A stretch of 64,000 bases of DNA from Pelodera strongyloides (Eukaryota; Nematoda; Chromadorea; Rhabditida; Rhabditidae), in NCBI GenBank assembly GCA_036852015.1, contig JAANDG010000466.1, positions 1 through 64,000 of the forward strand. Reading direction: 5' to 3'. The translations under genes were made by a program, and so were the position numbers. The notes below the pieces were generated by a model. The model made no database searches. It was not told the DNA's origin and saw only the letters and a list, made by a program, of their open reading frames with translations. Positions 55,701-64,000 of the stretch are shown here, in pieces; the stretch's first letter is position 1; each line of letters begins with the position of its first letter.

Positions 55701-58168
55701 AACATTTTGTGATTTATAAATCAAACAAATTCATGTAATTTCCTGTTTCAAGTCTGTTGAAAACTCACCGAAATGGAGATTCGTGGATCACTGCGTTTTT
55801 TGAATTGATGAAGCAAGTATTTGGAATCCAAAGCTTTTTTAGTACCTGAATATAAAGAAAAACTCATTGTATTTGTTTTAAGGTAAAGGACAAGTTGGGA
55901 AACTTCTTAATACGGAAAATGTACGCACATAATTTTTTAAGTTGATGGTATTCTAAAAGTACCGTATCGTCGAATGATATATTCTGCTTGCACGGATTCA
56001 TTTGCTCGAAAATGAGTGCCGGATCCTCCCAAAATTCGTTAATATAGAGATCTGAAAGCGTAACCAATTAATGAATCGCAATAGTAAAATTTAAACCCGT
56101 ATTGTATAATTGGTTCTACAATTATTGAAGCCTGCACTCCGTTTTCCTTATTTTGTTTCATTCGATGTAATTACACCCAGCTTAAATACCCTAACATGAA
56201 TATGGATCTCCTGAATCTGAGTGTATATACACTCCCAGCATGGAAAATTATTTCTTGTCCCTTGAACTCGTATTCTGAGCACATTATGATTTCTCCCCAA
56301 AGGGATTGGGTGCTTTCCCATTCGACGCCAACAGTGACGACGCCAAATCAAATCTAGCAAAACTGCACACATTTCAGGGGCCATTGAGGGGAAGGGGCAG
56401 CCACGATATAAAGCACTAGACGACTCGAACTTGAATCTAGACATCATAAAGGCGGGCAGTCAATATTCTACCTATAAGGGCGATCCTAGGAATTTTACAT
56501 ACTAAGGTGAGGCCCATGGTATAGTTCAAGAGATTTAGACACCCGTAGTGTCAGTAATCATGCAACAAAGGAGTCAGCGGATAAGCTAGTGCCACAAAAT
56601 TGGAATTTCCTGTCCGTTGAAGCCTCAGCTGATCATATACGCAAGGGTTCGGCGGGGACATCAACAAATTGCGAGTGAATTGAAGCAATGATAGGATTTG
56701 AACTAGTCGTTTTCAAACGGAAGTGACACTACGCAGAAGCACGTGCGCGTAAGCATGAAAACTACTAGACGTTGATTGATGCGTGATCAACTTTAATATT
56801 TTTTATTAGTTGAAGTTTCATGCGGAAACCCCAGATAATCCTTTTCAGAAAAAAAATTCTAGAAAAAGAATGCATTATACACTTGCACACATCATGGAAA
56901 ACCAGATATGGACAAGGGAAAGTGTGATGATCAGGAATACTTTTCTATTAGTTACGTAAGACTTACCTATTTCAAAATCTTGTGTTAATTCGGAGACCTT
57001 TGTCACCTCTTGTACCCACATATCGACGCGGACTCGAACTGGATGTTGAGGTAGATAATGCTGAAAAATTCCGTTTTCATGTATTGCGTTATAAACTAAC
57101 CAATTGATATAAGTTGCCCCCGCACTTATATTAGTTATAGTTCCCTAAAGTTGCCTCTCTTTTCCCTTCTTTGAACTACCAGTAAAAAAGTAAAAACGAA
57201 TTGCTATGGGACCCGAGCATCAGATCATTTCAACAAAGAAAAAGCCGAACACAAAGGCGCGTAAATATGAAGCGTCGGGAAACCCAATTATGACATTTCA
57301 GTGATGGATTTATAAAATGAGCTAACATGACGGGACTGAATCGACGGTAGCAATTTACTACAGTTCGAAAGGTTGTTAACCGCGGATACACCTTTCATTG
57401 CATCTATGATTTTTCAATCTGCCCACGCCATACATATTTTGGACCCGATGCTCGTTTCGTTTTATTTCATAGTAACAATCGGAAAGGTCGTAATAATAAT
57501 GCGACGCTATAATTTAAAAATGCCGTCATATAAAGGAAGAACCACATAAAAGCAAATGTTACGTGAAGTTGAAAAAAAAACTATAATTCCCAAAAATCTA
57601 ATTCACGTTCTTTGGCAAAAATCATTTATACAAAGCGAAGTGCACTCACTCGAACATTACTAGTTGAGGAAGAGTGTTGTAATTTGTGCAAAACATTGCA
57701 AACCGTTTTTCTGTCGTTTGTAACTACAGAATACGCATTATTTCACGAGAAAATGGTGTTTACTGTGGATTTTTTGACTCGTTGCTGGCTCAATACTTCA
57801 GGACACGTTTTGCTCTCTCAAAACACAAGCTGGGAAGTCAGCAAGAATGCAAGCATAACTTCCAAGTGCCCTTGAGTTAATCTTGTAACCGTTGCGGATC
57901 TGCACTTTTAATGCTGATGCTTTTTGAAATTTATATCTACTATTCGTCACCGAGTCGATTATAAACAATCTACCTCATAAAAATATACACGACCGATACA
58001 ATAAGCTCAAAAAAGCTCATTAGAGCGTACCTTATTGTATGTTTCCTTCAGCAAATTGTTGATAACTTCCGTGTCATTCGCACAATTCTCGTTCGGACGT
58101 CCCAGTCCTCCATAACTGGAGAGAAGTTCGGTGAGAAATGAAACCATCACCCATCCAGGGTGTGACAT
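52732..58168 (-). CDS. Anion-type Cys-loop ligand-gated ion channel subunit (GABA/glycine/amine-receptor-like)
   Basis: Fourteen minus-strand exons: 58031-58168, 56967-57060, 55963-56051, 55769-55845, 55419-55550, 55092-55215, 54899-54976, 54651-54712, 54366-54491, 54065-54166, 53773-53839, 53241-53386, 53108-53149, 52732-52798; 447 aa. The Cys-loop is Cys157 to Cys171 ([15 protein letters not shown], 13 residues between). M1 is about 244-264 ([16 protein letters not shown]), M2 begins at PAR (268-270) and continues [18 protein letters not shown]3 is about 303-325, M4 about 411-431 ([15 protein letters not shown]). Pro-Ala-Arg before M2 is the hallmark of chloride-selective members. The M3-M4 loop is short and contains a Glu run and basic clusters. 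The ligand cannot be told from sequence alone. The first ATG touches an AG acceptor (58169-58170) and no convincing signal peptide follows, so an upstream exon may be missing. Confidence 0.92.
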
Positions 58169-61100
58169 CTAAATATCGATTGGTTATCTATTATATGTTT
58201 CGTCAATTTCCCCAATTTCAGTTCAATTGTTGTGTCTTTCATAAAGTGCCAAATCGCCATGTCAGTGCGTGCGAACATATTTTACATAGACAACGTTGAA
58301 AACTGTAGCAAAAGAAAGTCCGAAAACAAACCAAGCTGCGCATCTTATAGTTTCCGGTCACATTTCCAGTCGATACACAAATGTGTGACCCAGACTCGTA
58401 GAAAATTGTCTATACACAAACTTTAGGTGGAATAAAAGATCGTCAGGCCTCTGCAGAGATACAGTGAAAACTTCAGGTTATCAGGTCCACGTAATAAAAG
58501 TATTGCACCATATACATTCACCGCGCAGACACGCTGTCTCAAAATGAATTGCTAACGAAGGCATGTATACATTTACTAATGAAGACGGCCCTTCTGGAGA
58601 TACTGTTTTGTAAGAAAAAATTGACATGTAATAAATATAAGAAGGACTCTACTACTACGTGGGCTTGAGCCTGTAGCCACGGCAAACGGACATACTAATG
58701 TGATAGCAACTCAGATGACAGAAACAGGATCTATGATATATTGTAAGATCGAACTGATCGAGTGACCAGTGAGAACAGGCATATGTTTGTTATTGAAGTA
58801 GTTGTTGATTGCGCTTTCTTGTGGGTGGGACTGAGTTGGTCTTCACGTTTTGTGCAACCACCGAAGGAAACGGGGAGGAGCCATCGCGTAGTCTTGGCAG
58901 CCTTCCATTCAGACAACGTGTGGGAAACGAAGGGGGCGTTAGCGGTTCCGCACAATTAAGAGGTTACAGAAGATCGGATGGAACACATTTTAATGCATAT
59001 ATCGTTAACACAACGATATGTACTCAACCAAAGTGGGGTGTTTGCTTCCAAGCAATTGAAAACAGTTTTTCTAACAATTTTTTCTCCACACTCAGTCAGC
59101 CTCTCGTATTCTGCGGTCTTCGTGCTAACCTAGTATAAATATATGTAAAATAAAGAATTTCCGCGCCAGAAATAATAAGGAACCGTGTAATGTGAATGGT
59201 GTTAAGTGAATCAGAAAGGTAGCTCCACCACATTTCACACACTACAATCGTACACAACATTAAATTTGTCTCAAAATTTGTAGTCCTGCTATGAAGTATG
59301 CTTTGTTTTAAGTCCCATTTACACTTTTAATTCAGAGCTCTATATTTGTTGGTTCTCTTTCTTGAAATGAGTCCAATCTCATAATTAGAGTTCGTCGATT
59401 ACTCAAACCAAAACGAAACGTTGAAGTGGGCTCATGACCACTTATTAATATCTTGTGATGTTGCGAAAAAATCTATTCATACTTAGAAATATATGCATAT
59501 GTGACTGGGCATTTCAGAAAATTGTAGCGACGTGTATATGCACCAGAAGATGAAAACAAAACCAAAACCCGAAATATTCTGCTTGCCTTATACAATTCTT
59601 GACTTTTCTATGCCCGATGTCGCAGCATTTTTCCGTATGCGAAGTTTGCAGCGAATGTAGGATACTGAAATTTTTGATTGGATATATTATGCATGTGAAA
59701 ATGTTTAGTAAGGAGAAACTCGACAGCAAGTTCATGAAAAACTGGCAAGATCAGGATATGTCAGAAAGTTTACCTTGCGGACAACAGAATAGAAAATAAC
59801 TATTTTATACAGTGACATTGATGCAACCCAGTTGCTGACAACGCTATAATCTACGATATTCTGATGGAGCAAAATCTGGGTGTTCTTTCTTGGAAGCGGT
59901 AAAACAAAGGCCATAAAAACATCTTATTATAAAAACAGGAGAAGCTCCCAAGAGATCATACCAGTTCAAAGATCGAAATTGTGTCAACGGATGCTGTTGA
60001 ATAGAAATATATGTTACAAGTTTGAGGCTAGCAAGCGTTAGCCTTTCGTGTATTAGATAATTCCTGTAAGTTTTCTGCATTGAATCTTACATAGTCGTCT
60101 CTTTATAAAACGAAATTTCAAAAGATATAACACGTATCAATAAAGTCGAAGCAGAAACACAGAAATCTGTTTTCGGAAACGGAAATGTAGAGCGAAGCCG
60201 CTGAGAAAAGTGTCGACAACATGCAGAGCAGCCGCAATATTTCGTCCAAACATCAGTAGATGATAAATATGTGTACATCTTTCACAATACGCAAAACTGA
60301 TGACTGGCCCCGAAGTGCGGTGCCCCATGCATACAAACATTGTCCATGTTTTCATGATTGCAAGATTTGTGGCATGCTACAAAGTAACCGCATAGCAAAA
60401 ACAAGGTCTTAAAGAACTCGTTATTTTGAAGTTTTACAGGTAAACAAGCTTGAATAATTGGTCAATTCGACTGCGAAAGAAATATGCTTCCTTTTTGCTA
60501 ATTTTCATCAAAGCAGCGTTTCATGGTCGAAAAAAAATGGGTTATGGTAACATCTTCCTTCTTAGGAGCATTAATCCTTTTTTCCGTACGTGCTTGATGA
60601 TAATATGAATGATGTGGAGTAAGTTGATAAAAACAGTGTATGGATGTTATGCTAATTACCTCAGATGCATAAGCTTCTATTATCTTTTCATTAAATTAAA
60701 GCACGAATTCACATCTATTTCGGTCTAGAATAGAACAGAATCATGTAAGAACGAGAAAAGCAAGCAAGTTTTTCTGGAAGCTATATCATATGTACAATCC
60801 TATTGTGCACAACGTGTCAGTGCTAGATGCCCTCTTAGAATCCTAATTTGATTTCCCTACACACACTCTAACCACTTTCACAATTTCCTAGAGTTGACCT
60901 TCTTAGAGTATATATGGATCCCTCGGTTTATTTGAATCCACTTTCCTATGCATTATTATTTTTCTACGAAAAGGTTCTGAACAATTATACTACAGTAAGA
61001 TGCGAATAACAGAAAAAAAAAGAATGTTTTGTTGCAATGGAACGATATGCACTTACAAATTCATGGAATTCTATAAGAGAGACAAGAAAAACAACTGCTA

Positions 61101-64000
61101 TACTGCGCGTGTATAAGGGTGCTATGATCCCTAACTACAACCCAATACATAAAACAGAGTGTAAATACATTCAAGAAATTGTTTGGGTTCTTTATAATGG
61201 AGTTTTTTTCTATGAGTGTAACTCTTATTAGCAGATGTTGCTCTGCAAAAACTGCTAAGTTCTTCTCATTTACTTCTCATGGCCAATAATACCTTGTTCG
61301 TGCAAACCTGCCAGTTGAAAGGTCTCTATCGTAAAATAGAAATCATCGATGTCAATTAACTAATCAGCCAGTGCAAAACAAGTCTGTCTGGACAACATTT
61401 CTACTTCACCTACGCGTACAATCGTCTGATGACTCCATTACTTTACGTAACATGGCTTAGAAAACTAAAAGAGTCCAAAACTGAAAGTCAATTAAAATAC
61501 CCTCCTATTTTTTCTTCCGACACAATTGAGAATTGAGCTGGGACCTAATGCCGGTGCTAATCACAGCCGTATGGGAAATGCCGCTGAAATATAGTGAATA
61601 GAGTGGGTGAGGGTTTTACGGCGACTCGGAGTGGTTAGTAGGCATATACAACAAATCGAGTTGACGGAAAAAAGCTTGAAATTGAGGAGGTTCAGTGATG
61701 ACCTTCAGAAATGCACACGATTCAGTCAACAATCAAGCAGCGATTCAATTGAATCAAAGAGTTACGCATGCAGGTGGTTGAGCAGCATGTCAAAAGTAAG
61801 GAACAATTTAGTCACCATAGTAAGTAAATGACATCCGGAAGTTCCCTATTTGTGACCAACAGGGTAGGAAAAAACATCCAAAACTATTCTACATAAAGGT
61901 AAAAAGGTAAGGGTAGGCGCGTCTCCGCAAGAGAACTGAACTGTTCGTGGGTCCGGGGCCTGAAATACACGCTCAGGTCATCTCTAGTTTTAAAGAATAA
62001 TTTCGAAACCGAAAATACCGTGATTTTTTGCAAAAGTTGTTAATTACTGCAATTGAGCATATTTTATTGAATGGTATAAAACCCACAGTCAAACTATGTA
62101 ATGGTGAAAGTAAAACAAAGGTAAAGCGGTCAAACTTCCCGGGTTGTCTCCGGGGAATAGGCACAGGAATGACACAACACTATGTTAAGTTCAATAGGTG
62201 CGTGACTTCTCAATTTATCTTCGCGTAAACTAAATGTGCATCTTGTCGAAATGCGTCCAGTATCCAGTACTAGAAGCTGATACGATCATTTTTCACCTAT
62301 GGCTGATTTCGTAATGACTAAACAAGTATACGTTGTTATTACCTCGCAACAGTAAATGACTGTTCGATAATTCGCTGGTCAGGCCTTTATGCACAGGCTT
62401 CAGTTGTGAGTACACTGCACCTTGCTTTTCGCTATTTTTAACATCGGTTCTCCACGTAAAACAGATATTGTTCGCATATTGTAAAAAATCGGACAAAAGA
62501 TGACGTTATTTTTGAGTTCCCGAGTCTCGAAACAACAAATTCTATGATAGATTTTACTACGATTGTACTAATTTATTGATTTTACTACAATTTTACTATA
62601 TTGTAGACATATGTGTGTTACGCAATATCGCTGACTTTTGTAGCAAAATTGATCAAAAAACATGTTATCGGATTAATTACAAAGCCAAAATTTTGTTTAA
62701 AAAAAATTGAAAAGGGTACACAAAACGCATGCAACGAAAGTAGTTCGAAGATTATTGAAAAAGCGCAGATTGGGGACAAATGTCTCAATTTTTTTGGTCT
62801 GGGACAAGAGGCGAGAAGGAATGGCCCGAACACTGCTATCCCCAGGGAAAATGGGAATCACAAACACGGGGAAGACCGTTCTCTCATGAAATGGATGGCA
62901 AATGTAACGGTATGCCTGAGCCTGAGTGTACTATACGTTCAGATAAGTTCAGCTGTATTATATACAACTCGATGTACGAAATTGACCGCTGAATTTGTTT
63001 ACCAAAATGTATCGAGGCAACACTAGGAAATCAAAGGATTTCAGTGTTCCCATGCCATGTTAGTGTAGCACTCGACATGTTTAGCTACTACTTCTCACTT
63101 TTATTCATTCTAAATAAAACCTTTAATTATTAGTTTAAACACAACCACCTATCAGAAAAGAATGTAGAAACTGCCGGAAACTAAATGCCGATAATATACT
63201 TAAATGTAAATGTGCAAAATCAATGTTTTGGCACTATCAGCATGGGGTGTTTATTTCTGATAACTTTTCGTATTTTTGGCACTACAGATACGGATATTTT
63301 TGATCATAATGAAACTCTGTGTTGGATGATCAACACCAATTCTTAACGTCCACCGAGGACAACCTTTGCTTCGCCTTTTCTAAGTCATAGGTTTGGTGCT
63401 TCTCTTCGCAAGCTTGCTATTCCTAAACAAGGCTGGTGTCAGGCGGTGACCGAGGTCGTGCGGAGCCTTACGGACGAGTGCAAATCCCCTTCGGCTGTCT
63501 GTACAAGAACGCCCCGGGGAGGGACGGGGAGGTTCTGTCGCGTGGCTCTAGTTCTCCCCTCCTTTACCTCAGCTAACAGGAGAAATAGATGAACAAACAG
63601 AACCGACACTCTAAGAGGTGACACAGGACCACCCCAAACTTCCGTGAAAAGATGACACGGAGCACCTCATTTGGAAGATACGAACCCTCCCCTTTTGATT
63701 ATATATCACAGCCGACACTATTCACCTTACAACTCCTTACCAGTCCTACCGTCTGGTAATCGGAGTTGAACGGTAATTAGAGTCCTGTTTTACATGTCCG
63801 ATCTCAACGGTTCATTCTCAATATTCTAAAACCGTTGCTATACACCTGAGGCTTATACATTGTATTTTAGACACCAGACATCTTAGTCTCTACCTAATAT
63901 ATGCCACAAACTAATTATTAATAAATGAAAAATGCATTCCTTGCTTTTACCTCTCAAAAATTCTCACTGATCAGTTTTGACCCCATTTTGGCTAATCTAC
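58169..64000. other. Gene-poor right end of window
   Basis: About 5.8 kb of AT-rich DNA upstream of the channel gene. ORFs are short, overlap on both strands and show no motif. The 63430-63560 patch is GC-rich; its minus-strand ORF (63439-63624) has a hydrophobic N-terminus (VLFVHLFLLLAEV) but no other support. Missing 5' exons and the promoter of the channel gene could lie here. Confidence 0.35.

Noticed and set aside
58731..58955. Minus-strand ORF as a missing first exon of the channel
   Set aside because: No signal peptide and no donor in phase with the exon at 58168.

Overview
The window is nuclear DNA of an animal. It is AT-rich, with many spliced genes (introns of about 50 bp to 4.5 kb, GT-AG with two GC-AG exceptions) and long gene-poor spacers. 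The gene set (LIM-homeobox, Unc-18, Cys-loop receptor, mitoguardin, 14-3-3) points to a small-genome bilaterian invertebrate. I cannot name the phylum: RPL35 and 14-3-3 are too conserved to decide. Splice acceptors lie within 0-35 nt of the start codon in five genes and about 65 nt in two more, which would fit a lineage that trans-splices a spliced leader, but ordinary 5' UTR introns would look the same.

Layout. 1-1585 (+): last seven exons of an ABCC5-like transporter. 4021-6177: about 17 copies of a 129-bp tandem repeat carrying a CRE palindrome. 7213-14704 (+): Lim3/Lhx3-type LIM-homeodomain gene with a 4.5-kb first intron. 16612-21996 (+): FBXW5-like F-box protein, with a tRNA-derived SINE and its 12-bp target-site duplication in one intron. 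22-31 kb: gene-poor, with short duplications and doubtful ORFs. 31381-33200 (+): 14-3-3 with two interchangeable copies of exon 5 separated by only 28 nt. 35787-36526 (-): a small secreted cathepsin-propeptide (I29) protein. 39972-43954 (+): Unc-18/Munc18. 45824-46966 (-): ribosomal protein L35. 48299-51425 (+): mitoguardin. 52732-58168 (-): anion-type Cys-loop ligand-gated channel, convergent with mitoguardin. 58.2-64 kb: no gene recognised.

The exon models were spliced by hand. For the seven complete recognised genes the exon lengths sum to a multiple of three with no internal stop: Lim3 333 aa, FBXW5-like 537, 14-3-3 248, Unc-18 587, RPL35 123, mitoguardin 499, channel 447. The I29 model gives 110 aa and is less sure. 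The genes are independent units, although Unc-18, 14-3-3, the anion channel and Lim3 all have neuronal roles in other animals.

The most interesting signals are the 14-3-3 exon pair, whose 28-nt spacer should physically force exclusive splicing; the CRE-bearing satellite; the intact SINE; and the stand-alone I29 inhibitor.
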